Below, one piece after another: positions 32,706-43,538 of a DNA stretch of 64,000 bases. Position 1 is the first letter of the stretch. Every line of letters begins with the position of its first letter. The DNA lies in assembly GCA_030847615.1 (NCBI GenBank), contig JAUMIR010000004.1:85963001-86027000 (forward strand), written 5' to 3'. The position numbers and the translations under genes are program-made. Origin of the DNA: Gambelia wislizenii (lineage: Eukaryota > Chordata > Lepidosauria > Squamata > Crotaphytidae). Below the pieces are notes generated by a model. That model was given only the letters and a program-made list of their open reading frames with translations. It did not search any database and was not told the origin of the DNA.

Positions 32706-34006
32706 GCTCCATTGTCTGATCTTAGTGCAGAATACCATACTGAATCTCCTGTCCGGTGAGGTTCTTTACATTGTTGGGCTTGCCAGACCTCTATTTTCTC
32801 CTCTCTGCAGCCAAAGGAGGGGTCAGGGGTAGGGGTGGGGGAACAGGCTCTGTCCCACTTCACTCGAGGCTTTGCAGAAGGCAGAAGAAGGTTTGTGACA
32901 GACTTGTACCACTTTTGCATTTCTGCAAAAGCTCAGTGTGATGTAAAATGGCCCAGCAGAAAACTGGGGGCAGGGCAGGAATGTAGTAAGCCCAGGAACA
33001 TGGGTTTTTATTTCACTTTCACCCCCTGCTTAGGTGGAATGTAGAAAACACTTCAAACTCTCCAAATACTTCTCCTTCCACCGACACCTGTGGGAACCTC
33101 CCATGCTGCTAGCAGAAGTCCTCAAATTACTGGCTCCTCAGCATCAAAGGAGTGTCACAAAACTATACATTTGGTGTGAGATATAACAAATTTGGTTATA
33201 TATGCTTTATGCAAAGTCAGCATCAAAATGAGAGAATGACCTCTTCCCTGCTTTTTCCAGGATTCTTTGTAATGCATAGAGAACCTTGGGGAGAGGAGTG
33301 TCTCTAAAAGAGGAGCAGTCCTTGCCCTTGCTACCTTGTTGAGTAGAACTGGGGAGTTCTTCTCCTCCAGCACTCCCCAACAGTTCCCATACTCCCCTCC
33401 AGCAGCATCAGTAACCAGAGTGACTAGCAACCTCAAGCATGACTCAGAAGACTGCTGTTTTGTCAATTGCTATGGATTTTGGTAACCCAACACATATTTC
33501 ACACAGAGCCTATTCAAGACCCAGGTGCTTTCTGGCAGCACAAACTGCTTTCCGTTCCCAAAGTCTTCCTGTCTCTGCCAAAATGCTAATCAAGACACTA
33601 CCTTAACAGCAAAACTCCAGCAGCAAGCAAATGACAGCGCTGGATCCTCAGATGAACCATCCTGCCGGCTCCCAGCTTCACCCCAATATGCACATGGTCA
33701 CTGCCCTGCTCTGAGCAGAACTGCTGCCTCTTCAGCACTCCCAGGCACCAGGCATCACAATCCAATGATAAAGTCTCTGTTTCAGTATATTCAATCAATT
33801 GCAATACAGCATCAAAATCATGCCAAATGCCCCCATGCCCTATTAGAGGGAAGAAACATCATTTCCTAACAGCTGTGGGCTGCAGGAGGTAATATGCACA
33901 CTGAAGAGTAACTATATACAAAGAAGAAAATAAAATAAAGGACAGTACAAAACTCTAGTGCTGATGAGAATTGACAATCATAATGTTTTAGATAGTACCA
34001 TTAGCC
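32706..34006. other. Unique-looking sequence, no gene recognised
   Basis: Open frames up to about 114 codons show no domain. Nothing supported. Confidence 0.45.
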
Positions 34007-34109
34007 AGAGCTTGGAAATGTTACTTTTTCGCACTACAGCTCACAGAATCATGCTGGTTAGGGGAATCCTAGGTATTGAGGTCCAATAAAGTAAATTTTC
34101 CAAGCTTTG
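34007..34109. mobile_element. Palindromic MITE, GCTTGGAAAAGTTACT family
   Basis: AGAGCTTGGAAATGTTACTT with CGCACTACAGCTCACAGAAT is mirrored by GGTCCAATAAAGTAAATTTT and CCAAGCTTT. Relatives: 38894-38992 and partial arms near 40.25, 45.19, 16.37 and 30.41 kb. Confidence 0.65.
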
Positions 34110-35165
34110 CCACTGGTATAAATGATATAAATCTCCTATCCTGGGAGAATGACAGGATATAAATTTGTGTGTGTGTATATTTTAGAGGACTGTGTGCAAG
34201 AAACACCTGTCCCACTTAGCAAAGAGCCTTCTTGCCACTGCCAGAATACTATTAATACCCCCATTAGGGAAGGAGTGACTGCTCCCTCGTGGATCTACCC
34301 AGCGTGACAGAGACTTTGGCAAGACCTTATTCCAAAGACCAAAGAGTTTTCCAGGGACAAAAATTAATAACAGAATCCCTAATTTAAATTTATACAAGGC
34401 TATCAATTACCACGGCAGCATCTGGGAACTCTGCTGGCAGTGTCAAATTGCCAGTCATGATAGCTTTATTGGGATTTCATAATATCTGGATTATTTGCAG
34501 ACAGGAAATTTCCTTATATTAATTAAAACATTTTCACAAGCTAACACAATTAATCATGTTGCTCTCTTTTCAGGCCCCCAGTTGTGTCTTGCTCCAGCTT
34601 ACAAGGGATCTCAGCAGCTGAGAACATTAGTGGATTTCAGATGTTGAGAAACCACATGCAATTAATGTGAAGGAAGGGAGAACAGAAATGTACTTGCTAC
34701 CCTTGCCTCTGACCTTCATGAATTCATAGTTCTTTTATGAACATAGCCTGGAAGTGTTCCTGCACATGCAGTGCCATGCACATTTAACATGTGAATGCAG
34801 AGGTTATGGTCATAAAGAAGGTATATTGAAGGTGTAGAAGTTGACTCTGTGAATAGCACACATGGCTTGTATATCATTCCCAAGCATAGATGCTCTTATA
34901 GTCTCAACTAGAACCTCTGATCTGTTAGCAATTCATCCTGCACTAGCATCTGTATCCTACACCACTCAGCCCACAGTTCTATACGTTCCAAAAAAGCTTC
35001 CATGGACTACATCACAGAATGAGAAAGGGAAATTGCACAACACCCAAATCATCCATGCATATAGAACGCTAGCTTATCAGATGGATGACAAAGCTAGATT
35101 TCTTTATCCTGAAATGCTAGACTTCCATCAGCAAGCAACACTTTGACACAAAGAAAATTGGAAAA
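34110..35165. other. Unique-looking sequence, no feature recognised
   Basis: AT-rich; nothing supported. Confidence 0.4.
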
Positions 35166-35395
35166 TGTTGTTGTGTGCTTTCAAGTCATTTTTGATTTAT
35201 GTTGTCCCTAAGGCAAACCTATCATGGGGTTTTCTTGGCAGGTTTTGTTCAGAGGGGGTTTGTCACTGCCTTCCTCTAAGCATGAGAAAGTGTGGCTCAC
35301 CCAAGGTCACCCAGTGGGTTTCCATAGCCGAGCTGGCATTTGAACCCTGGTATTTCAGAGTCCTAGTCCAATACGCAAACCATTGCACCACACTT
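35166..35395 (-). mobile_element. tRNA-derived SINE (BovB-tailed type), near complete
   Basis: On the plus strand: tail TTGTTGTGTGCTTTCAAGTC, then AAGGCAAACCTATCATGGGG, TTTTCTTGGCAGGTTTTGTT, CCCAAGGTCACCCAGTGGGT, TTCCATAGCC. The B-box region appears inverted (GGCATTTGAACCCTGG), and the A-box side is CTAGTCCAATACGCAAACCA then TTGCACCAC. This is the best-preserved copy of the family in the window. Confidence 0.9.
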
Positions 35396-36248
35396 TTTCT
35401 GAAAATGTATATCAACCCCCTTTGTGAGTTCAATCCATAACCTATCACATTATTATTTCTTATCCCACTGCATCCTATTTGTATATATAGCTTCATACCC
35501 TATATGTACAGTTTGACAGTCATTCCCATATGGTTCAGCATGCACACAGTGTTATGGATGTTATGTTCATGTAATTTCTGTGCTACATCATTATTTCCAT
35601 CCAGCCTGTTCTGTTCTAAACGCAACAGTCTGTCAATTCAAAATTGGGAGAGGATGGAGTTGGAAATAACTTCAAAGACCACAAAGCACAACCCTCTGCT
35701 ATAAGGAAAACAGATGTCTTAGGCACACAACTTCCCAGCGGGACTTTTGGCCAGCCTTACCTGGTCAGAGGTAGATTCTCCTTCAATAATCTCTCTAAGG
35801 AGATTCTAAAAAGGCTCTTTCATTACTGGAGTACTTTCTTAGTCTGCAAGATTTTTTTCCTAGTATCAAATCTAAATCTAATGTCTAACCTAAATTTCGT
35901 GCCCTGTCCTTTAAATGAATTGCAACTGATGTTCTTCTGTCCTCAGTGAATATGGGGAATAATTGTATTCCGTCTTCTTTCTGATATCTCTTTAAGTAGC
36001 CGAAAATTGCTTTCCCTTTCATTTTCTATTGTCCTGGCTGGCTAAACATATCCTAGTTGCTTCAACCTTTTCTCATATGACAGCCCTTCTAGAGTGGACC
36101 CTTCATCGCCCACATGGTTTCCTGCTGAATTCTTTCCCTTTTGTTGACAGCCTTCTTAAGTAATTAATCTGTAGGCTTGGTTATAGATTCTATTATATTA
36201 TAAAATGGCACCAGTCTTTCATTCTACATCATAGTTGCTGGGAGGCAT
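35396..36248. other. Mostly unique sequence
   Basis: 35640-36130 contains wording reminiscent of CR1-like 3' ORF regions in inverted form (GGTTGAAGCAACTAGG and TCATATGACAG type). I could not align it confidently and do not call it. Confidence 0.35.
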
Positions 36249-36317
36249 GGAATCATAGAATCATAGAATTATAGAATTGCAGAGTTGGAAGAGACCACGA
36301 GGGCCATCCAGTCCAAC
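36249..36317 (-). mobile_element. CR1 LINE, extreme 3' end only
   Basis: GAATCATAGAATCATAGAAT followed by TGCAGAGTTGGAAGAGACCA and GGGCCATCCAGTCCAAC. Only the tail and first 50 bp of 3' UTR are present, a very severe 5' truncation. Confidence 0.9.
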
Positions 36318-36626
36318 TGGAAGATGTTAGTTCCTGGGGGATGGGATTCCAGTAAGACTAGATTGGCCATCATTGTGAGCAGTGAGTCTGGGAAGGCTCT
36401 TACCAAGAGATCCAGATGATTTACTTGTTAAGCAACTGTGGTGAAAGGAACAGTGTGCACATGACCTTTACCTAAGGTTCCTAGGTTATGACTATCTCAG
36501 GCCCTGAAATTTCCAGGCCAAAACCTGAGACCTAGGGATGATCAACTGTAATGTCATAGGGAAATGTCCTGGTGATGTTCTAAGGGTGATGTTACAAAAG
36601 GTAGCCCCAGGTGATATTATAAAGTA

Positions 36627-37190
36627 TAATAATAATAATAATAATAAAATTTATTTATACCCCGCCCCTCTGCTAAAAACAATCGGGGCGGGGTATAAAT
36701 AAAACATTATAATAATGACTAAAAACAACAATTAAAACATTATAATAATGACTAAAAACACCACCCACCCCCACCCTCCCACATAAAAAAACATTAAACA
36801 CAATAAGATTAAAACCTTCTAGCTAAAAAAACACATTAAAAACAAATATATACATAATTTTTAAAAAGCCAGGAGACTGAGTTCCTGAGGCTGGGATCTA
36901 ATCAGGAAAGGCCTGCCAAAAGAGATCCGTCTTTAGTGCTTTTTTAAAGCTACTCAAGCTCGTCAGCTGACGGATCTCATTCGGCAGGCCATTCCACAAT
37001 TTGGGGGTGATTACTGAAAAGGCCCTCTGGGAGGTTGCAGACAGCCTAGATTTTTGTGGCTGAAGCAGATTCCTCCCAGAGGACCGGAGTATGCGGGGAG
37101 GATTGTATGGGAGGAGGCGGTTCCGGAGATTTAATGTAAAGGAGGATACATTAAGCATTATCCATAATTGCACAGAGTCTGCCATTGAAA
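36627..37190 (-). mobile_element. L2 LINE, 3' end
   Basis: Minus-strand translation of 36898-37165 gives NLRNRLLPYNPPRILRSSGR, NLLQPQKSRLSATSQRAFSV, ITPKLWNGLPNEIRQLTSLS and FKKALKTDLFWQAFPD with a stop. This is the same C-terminus as the 18.6-18.86 kb L2. The 3' UTR follows, with a 34-bp tandem duplication (CATTATAATAATGACTAAAA twice), a GC-rich terminal hairpin and an (ATA)n tail. Confidence 0.92.
36650..36703 (-). other. Perfect 19-bp hairpin at the L2 3' terminus
   Basis: TTTATTTATACCCCGCCCC (36650-36668) and its exact reverse complement (36685-36703) surround a 16-nt loop. LINE 3' ends are read by the element's own RT, so a recognition role is plausible but inferred. The other L2 copies end with CACCCC / AATAAA motifs but lack such a long perfect stem. 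Confidence 0.85.
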
Positions 37191-37330
37191 TAAAAAACAC
37201 CAAGTCTCACAAAGGAGGAAAACATACATACAGACACACACTCTCACCCTAGGATTCTTTCCTCTTGTCCTGAGGACTGTAGAAAGGGACACAGACCCTG
37301 GGACTAAGGGCCCTTGAAATCTAGCCACCC

Positions 37331-38584
37331 TACCTCTACCTCCACCTGGCTATCTGTTAAGCTTTGGCCCAAAGCAGAGGCTCATGGAGTCACAGGTGTT
37401 ACACTAGGTAGGAGAACTAGCGAGTGAGCAATGTGACTTAACAAGGTCTGAGATCTTTCATGCTTCAGTCCAGAAGCCCTCTCTCAAACTCTACCTCTTC
37501 TATAAAGTAAAAAGCCTTGAAGGGACAAGCCTTGGGCCCCCACTCCCCCATCTCTCCCTGTCATTCAGGCTGTTCATGCTGCTGTCATTGACAAACCAAG
37601 ACTGCAGGTTCTTGGAGATGAGTGTGCTGGTGCAGCTAGGCCTGTAGGGTGCAGTTGTTGGTTCAGGAACAAACTTGTGCTCACAGGTCTCCAACATGAG
37701 TTAAGTACCCATCAGTTTCAATGGTTTTACTTCCATAGTGGCACTCAACCCAAGCACCTCTTCTGTTGGTACCTCCTCAGTCTGCCCAGGTTATAATTGG
37801 AATCTGGGGTCATGACACTGGGTACACAAGTCAAGAATGGGGGTGGTGGTGGACAGGAACTTGAGTCTCACATAATAAATGTTCTCCATCCCTGCATCCC
37901 AGCTAATACAAAAGGTCCAACCACAGGTTTAATTTGGGTTAACATGGTTCAAACGGATTTCCCTGAGCTCAACATTTTTAGCAATTTTGAGAAATGAAAT
38001 AGATGGCTCTAGGGACAAGAGGACTGGCCATGGGCAAGGATCATTTGGCTGGTCCTTGCCAGAGGTCAGCATGGTCTTAGAAAATGGTCATGAAGATGTG
38101 TGCATGGGGCTATGTGATCAGCCATATGAATTTACCCCTGCCGCAACTTATGCAGCCTACAAAATAAGGCACAGAAACCATCAGAAGATACCAAATAAAG
38201 CAGTCATTCCCTGCAATGCCTAGCTGAGCTGGGCTGAGTTGGGGGTGGGGGGAGGCATAGGCACGGGATGGGGGGCAGCTATTCTGTATCAAGGGCTCAG
38301 GGTCCAGCTGCTTTCCCTGGAGGATATATCTGACCCTCCTCATGAATCCTGCAGGGAAACCAAGGTCAAAACATCAACAATGCCCTGGAGGATTCCACCA
38401 GCTGCTGGGACTGGGAGCGTTGGCAGAGAGTAGCTAAGAGATTATGTCCCTTCTGTTTATTTCTGAGCATGCAGCAGTACATTGTGGCAGGCAGAAACAG
38501 GAGAGTAGCTAACAGGCATTATAATAAAAGACACAAATGCCACACAGAAACAGGATGTAAGTGCCCCATGGTATAAGTTAAGTA
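37331..38584. other. Unique-looking sequence, no gene recognised
   Basis: Nothing supported; open frames under 80 codons. Confidence 0.4.
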
Positions 38585-38880
38585 CCCATATCCTTATTTT
38601 ATTTTATTTTTAAATCAGGTATTTATACCCTGCTCTTCAGCCACAAATGCTGTCAAAGTGGTTTACAATTTGTTATAAGCAATAGCAATTTACATACCTA
38701 CACTGCATTAAGCAGTTTCCAATGTGTGTTAGCTAATTGCCCCCACAAGCTGGGTACTCATTTTACCAACCTATGAAAGGATGGAAGGTTGAGTGAACCT
38801 TGGAGCCCTCTGGAATCGAACTTGCAACATGGTGACTTGCAGTATTGGCATTTAACCACTGCGCCAGTGCTCCTGTCCCA
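38585..38880 (-). mobile_element. tRNA-derived SINE of a second type
   Basis: On the minus strand it begins AGGAGCACTGGCGCAGTGGT (A-box region), followed by CAAGTTCGATTCCAGAGGG (B box). The body contains CAACCTTCCATCCTTTCATA, GTTGGTAAAATGAGTACCCA, GCTTGTGGGGGCAATTAGCT, and the tail GTAAACCACTTTGACAGC and GGGTATAAATACCTGATTT. The tail resembles L2/CORE-type ends rather than the BovB-like tail of the other SINE. Good pol III box preservation. Confidence 0.8.
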
Positions 38881-38893
38881 TTACAAGCTGATG

Positions 38894-38992
38894 CAGAGGT
38901 TGAAAAATTACTGCTTGGATAACACTTCCCCTAATCCCCCAGCTGAAGCATCCTGGTAGCTGTAGTCTAAAAACGTAACTTTTACAGCTCTG
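38894..38992. mobile_element. Palindromic MITE, GCTTGGAAAAGTTACT family
   Basis: AGAGGTTGAAAAATTACTGC and TAATCCCCCAGCTGA mirror GTAGCTGTAGTCTAAAAACG and TAACTTTTACAGCTCTG. It abuts the SINE above. Confidence 0.6.
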
Positions 38993-39405
38993 ATTCCTAT
39001 GCCAGGAAGCAGCCTTAATAACAGAGGTTATTCTGAGTAAGCTTCAATACCAGCAAGTATTCTCTCAACAGTTTGACTCAGTCCTTGTGCTATAAAATGC
39101 AAATATTTAGTCTCTAATCTCTTTCTCTCAGGTACAAAGGGGAGAAGAAGTAAAATGAGCCCAAGATTTTGTGCTGCTTTTGCTCATGTTCATGTACCCC
39201 CTGGATTGAGCCTCATGAGGAATGTCCAAAGATAGTTTTAAAACACCTCAGTTTCATAGATTTGTCACAGTCATACATTAAGAGCACAGCAGGGAAAGAA
39301 GGTGCTGTATAGTTTTTCACTCTGCAGTGAGGCAGATTACATCTCATTTGAGGTGGCTATATGTGCTCCCTGACAAGAAAGAAGAATGCTACATCTTTAC
39401 ATTCT
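38993..39405. other. Unassigned sequence
   Basis: No feature recognised. Confidence 0.35.
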
Positions 39406-40207
39406 CTCTACAATAGGGGTAGGCAACTGTGGAAGGGTAGGGGGCCCATTAGCTCCCCAGGAGACCTTAGAGGGCCACAACACAGCCCCGCCATTTTAAA
39501 AAAATCAGGTTTTGCCCCTAAACACCCTCTAGGGGACATGTGGGCATTTTTGCCATGTTTTGGGGCCATTTAAGGTTCAGGAGAGAGCCTTTTAAACAGC
39601 ATGACGTGAGCAAAAGTCACTTCATTATCACTTCCTGATTTTTTAAAAAAGGCCTCTTCTAGGCCTAAATTGGCCTCGGGGGACAAAATGTAATGGAAAT
39701 GCCCCACACACCCCATAGTGGTTTTTTGTATGCATTTGGAGGCTTTAAAAAAAAAAAACTCCGGGAGGGTTCTGGGGGTAGGGTTGCCATAAGTCCCGGA
39801 AAACCTGGAAAATCCTGGATTAAAGGGACAGAAAATTGTCCCGTTCGGCTGGGCTGCTTGAAACAGCAGATCCCAGATTCCAACTCCAGGCTCATCGTCA
39901 GCAGGCTGTGGGGTCACTTGATGGGAGAGTGCAGTCTAGGCAGGAAAGTGCAGAAGGCAGAAGTTGAGATAGTGGAAAGCAGTCAGCAGCACAGAGAGTG
40001 AAGGAAAGTCAGAGGAAAGTAGGCCAGCAGCGGAGACAGACTCAGAGTAACTTTACTTGCATATGTGTGTGGTGAGCCTCTGGCCTCCTAGGCCACCCCC
40101 ACTTTGGTCAACGGGCCAGTGGCTGAATGGAAAGAGGCTTCAGAAGGGGAGGAGGGAATCTCCCTTCATTTTCCTAGCCCCACAACAGCTGGAAAGAGGC
40201 TTGAGAC

Positions 40208-40288
40208 TGTAACATCCATAATTCCCCCAGCCAGCACAGCCACTAGCTGGGGGATTGTAATAAAAAGTAACTTTTCTAAGCTCTAGGG
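40208..40288. mobile_element. Half copy of GCTTGGAAAAGTTACT MITE inside the hAT element
   Basis: CCATAATTCCCCCAGCCAGC, CTAGCTGGGGGATTGTAATA and AAAAGTAACTTTTCTAAGCT form the centre and right arm; the left arm is missing. Confidence 0.5.
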
Positions 40289-40396
40289 AGGAGCAGCAAG
40301 CCTTTAGTTCAAATGCCTCTGATTGCTAACTGGCACCTTTGGGGGCGGCGGGGAGAAAGATGGCATTTTACTGTTTCTACATGCATGGCTAACCTG

Positions 40397-40795
40397 AGAG
40401 CCAATGTAGTGTAGTGGCTTGAGTGTTGGATTAGGACATGAGGAGAAGAGGGCCAAATCCACACTACACAAATAATCTAGTTTGAAACTCCTTCCCGTGG
40501 AATCCTGGGATTTGTAGTTTTACAAGGTCTTTAGCCTTCTCTGCCAAAGAGTGCTGGTGCTTCACCAAACTACAAATCCCAGGATTCCATAGGAGGGAGC
40601 CATGGGAAATATTCCACTTTCAAACTGGATTATTTGTGTAGTGTGGATTTGGCTCAGGGTTCAAATCCTCATTTGGTCGTGGAAACCCACTGGGTGACCT
40701 TGGGCAAGTAACACTCTCAAACTCAGAGGAAAGCAGGGACAAACCCCCTCTAAGCAAATTCTGCCAAGAAAACCCCTAAGTTAGAAATGATCAAA
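40397..40795 (+). mobile_element. tRNA-derived SINE split by a foldback MITE
   Basis: 40397-40450 carries GAGAGCCAATGTAGTGTAGT and TTGGATTAGGACATGAGG. After the MITE, 40655-40795 continues with CAGGGTTCAAATCC (B box), GTGGAAACCCACTGGGTGAC, CTTGGGCAAGTAACACTCTC, GAGGAAAGCAGGGACAAACC and GCCAAGAAAACCCC. It lacks most of the BovB-like tail. Confidence 0.88.
40451..40654. mobile_element. Foldback MITE, GGCCAAATCCACACTACACA subtype, in a SINE
   Basis: 204-bp palindrome with termini GGCCAAATCCACACTACACA, then AATAATC-AGTTTGAAA, nearly perfect at both ends. GAG/CAG flanks may be a 3-bp TSD with one change. Inner arms contain GTGGAATCCTGGGATTTGTA and its inverted partner CTACAAATCCCAGGATTCCA. Low divergence between the arms suggests a young insertion. 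Confidence 0.88.
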
Positions 40796-41246
40796 ATACA
40801 TGCCATTTACATAGTTCTCTCTCCCCAAATAGCATCTAATTAGACTTCCTGAAATAGTTCCCATTTTCCAACTGAAAACATATAACCTAATGACGCCCGC
40901 TTCACGACGGACTTTAAAAAGAATCAAAGTACCTTGACCAAGTGTACAGTTCTGAAAAGTATAATTGGTACAAGACACCTTAAACTTCTGAAATATGCAA
41001 TAAAACAATGTTAAATGACAAAATGTGGGTTTTTGTCTTGCTTTTTGTCAATAGTCCACCCATTCCAGTCCTGTATACTTTTGTTCCGGTTTTGTGGCAA
41101 AGAATTATGGCAACCCTATCTGGGGGCCACAAAAATGGCCCTGGGGGGTCTTGCAGCCCATGGGCCACACTTTGCCCATTCCTGCTCTACAAGAATGAGG
41201 CTTGGATGTTTGTATGGCACTCTTCAGGGAGAGTGCCATGCAGTAG

Positions 41247-41417
41247 TAACTGGTAGCTTCCATGCCAATAGAGTGGTGAATATGCTCTGGGTTTTAGTCC
41301 AGATTTTAAAGGACCCATCCCAGGTGCTGAATCCTATCCCCAAAATAGGTCCAGCACTTTAAAATAGCTCCTTTAAAACTCAGACTAAAGCCCAATGTGG
41401 CATCACTGGGTGTCATC
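41247..41417. mobile_element. Foldback element, AAGGTGCTGAACC-core family
   Basis: AACTGGTAGCTTCCATGCCA, CTCTGGGTTTTAGTCCAGAT, TTTAAAGGACCCATCCCAGG and TGCTGAATCCTAT form the left arm. AGCACTTTAAAATAGCTCC and CAGACTAAAGCCCAATG form a partial right arm. Confidence 0.7.
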
Positions 41418-41800
41418 CTGTGGGTGACATACATATAAGTGTAGTTTGTCTCTTTTTGGATGGGGTGCAGGGGGGCGTATTCTATGCTTCTGCACCCAAT
41501 CCAAAATCTCCCCCCAACAGCTGACAAGCTTCAGAAAGGGCCACTGCTACTGCTTACCAGCAAGTAGGGGAAGAAGGAGGGAGGCAATTCAGATTATGAA
41601 GATGCAGCTACAATCAAGACCAGCTGCTTCTTCCTCATCTGAACTGCCTCCCTAGCCGCTAGGGAAAGGGACAACATAGGACTTCAGAGGCAGAGTGGGA
41701 CTCTTAGTCTTTTTGATGTAAGATCTCAGCCATTGCCCCACTGACATGGAAGACACCAGCAGCCACTGGGGTCATATTAGCCTCTAATACATGCAAAATG
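41418..41800. other. Unassigned sequence
   Basis: 41740-41775 (CCACTGACATGGAAGACACC, AGCAGCC) repeats the outer arm of the AAGGTGCTGAACC-core family. Otherwise no feature. Confidence 0.35.
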
Positions 41801-42031
41801 CAGTGGGCCCTCAGTATCCACTGGGGGTTGGTTCCAGCCCTGCCCCCATGAATACCAAAATCCATGGGTGCTCAAGTCCCGTTATATACAATGGCATGGC
41901 AAAATGGCATCCCTGATATAAAATGATAAGATTTGCTCTCTTTTTTTCGCAGGGGGAGAAATCTGAATATTTTCGAGCCATGGTTGGTTGAATCCATGGA
42001 TGCAGAACCCATAGATGTGGAGGGCCAACTG
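41801..42031. mobile_element. Tigger/pogo-like MITE 2
   Basis: The left end CAGTGGGCCCTCAGTATCCA and right end ATGTGGAGGGCCAACTG are inverted. TA lies to the right (42032-42033); the left flank TG looks like a mutated TA. Inner blocks GGGGGTTGGTTCCAGCCC and GTTGGTTGAATCCATGGATG are typical of this group. Confidence 0.8.
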
Positions 42032-42033
42032 TA

Positions 42034-43461
42034 CAGTAATTGCAATGGTGAGATTAAATTGCAATCTAAAGATTCAGTGTATCAGAACTGCATTATCTGA
42101 GTTAACAGAGCATCACCTGTTGCTGTTTGCACAGCACAGTTTGCACAGAAACCACTTCAGTTCAATCCTTTCCACAGAAGAAGGCCAAACCAAGCATTAA
42201 CAATGATCCCTTAACACGGTCTTGCAAGCCTTAGTCAAACACTGCTTTTCTCTGCCAGGATAGTCTCAGGACCAGGTGGGGCTCTTTTAGAGGAGAAAAG
42301 ATGTGTTCATCCCTTCAGTGCAATTCAGCCTCCCTCTGAAAAAATCAACCTATAGCAAACAAAGGGAGGCTTTAAAAGGCAGAACTGGAAAAAGTTACTT
42401 TTTTTTTTTTAGATTGAAACTCTCCAAATCCCATGGCCAATTGTTTTCCAAAGCTATGGTAAAAACTGCAGAAATTGTAAACCATTTTTCATTATTTGAT
42501 TTCTGTAGGGCTGCCTAAATGTGAGGAGGAGAGCGTTAGAACAAGTGTGGGGAGACTCTGGGCATCTGTATGCTTTGGATTTGAACTCTCAGACAGAATG
42601 GCCCATAGTCACGGATTATGGGGGCTGAAGTCCAAAACATTGGGAGGGCCAAACATTCTTCACTCCTGTGTTAAAATGTAGGGCTGCTGCACTGCTGTAA
42701 AGTAGGAGGTGATTTCAAGATAAGCAGGACTGGGTGATAGAGGGCTGCTGAAGTATCCCTTTGCAAGCCACCCACACCTTTACTGTAATCCTAACTCTGA
42801 AATATTGCAGGTCTGTTATACAGCAGATCCTCGTAGTAAGTTTTAGTTCTTGTGCCTTTTAGGTTTTGCAGCCTGTATGGTATCTTATATACTGGTATGC
42901 ATTATTATATTTTCAGCACAGTGCCAATTTTTAAATGATCTATTGTGGAGGAGAAGGAGGATTTCACTGATGTAAAGGACCTACAGAGGTTGTTTTATGG
43001 GGTGATAAAAACAGAAAGACAGACAGGTAAAGGCCAGAGTAGATATGATGCCAGGGTGAGGGGGGGCAGCTCCTTAGTTAAGAAAAATTCCCACTGGCTA
43101 AATGTTTGGATATTAGCAGGAACACTGTTAGGTCTTGGCCTAGATCTGTTCCTCTTGAGCCCTGAATGTCCTTTGGTGCTAAATGGAGGTTTTCTTTCTC
43201 AGTTTACAGGGGACAATATTCAAGGAAGTCTGTAGGTGGAAAAGGAAGAGTTTACATTCTCCTCTTCACATACTGAAACCCCACTCCAATCACCAGCATC
43301 CATGCATTGCAACTAAAGCTTTAGGCAAGGGGAGAAATGCATTCCATTGTCCAGCTTTTCCCATTGTCCATTTTTACTGTGCAAGAGGGAATTGGCATGC
43401 AAGTGGAAATTTCCCAAGGGATTGTACCTTTCCCTTCCTGCACATTGTGACACACTTAGGA
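42034..43461. other. Unique-looking sequence, no gene recognised
   Basis: A weak hAT-like half palindrome (GGGGGCTGAAGTCCAAAACA, TTGGGAGGGCC) is near 42626-42660. Nothing else is supported. Confidence 0.4.
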
Positions 43462-43528
43462 TTGCCAGATTGGATCCTTAATGAAGCTCGTCTAACTTTA
43501 ATCCTTAACAGATTTGGAGCAAGATGGG

Positions 43529-43538
43529 GTACCATAAC
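43529..43538. repeat. Target-site duplication, left copy (zinc-finger LINE)
   Basis: GTACCATAAC is repeated exactly at 44369-44378, bracketing the nested LINE. Confidence 0.85.

Larger units (their letters stand above)
36470..37330. repeat. Unclassified dispersed repeat, copy 2, split by L2
   Basis: 36470-36626 (CCAAAACCTGAGACCTAGGG, ATGTCATAGGGAAA, GGTGATGTTACAAAAGG) and 37191-37330 (CACTCTCACCCTAGGATTCT, TTGTCCTGAGGACTGTAGAA) correspond to 4360-4530 and 4560-4690. An L2 3' end lies between the two halves. Confidence 0.55.
39414..41184. mobile_element. Non-autonomous hAT-type element with 8-bp TSD
   Basis: The left end TAGGGGTAGGCAACTGTGG and right end (reverse complement CAGGAATGGGCAAAGTGTGG) are inverted and match the CAGGGGTGGGCAA type of hAT ends. 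CTCTACAA is repeated exactly outside both ends (39406-39413 and 41185-41192), the 8-bp TSD expected of hAT transposases. Total 1771 bp, of which about 400 bp is a nested SINE plus MITE. No transposase frame remains: no DDE or RNase H-like domain was found. Simple A and C runs interrupt the rest. Confidence 0.87.

Noticed and set aside
33525..33869. 114-codon frame considered as a host exon
   Set aside because: No recognisable domain, no obvious flanking splice sites with consistent phase, and no similarity I can recall.
36650..36703. Rho-independent terminator or riboswitch-like hairpin
   Set aside because: The surrounding DNA is vertebrate-type with LINEs; the hairpin lies exactly at an L2 3' end.
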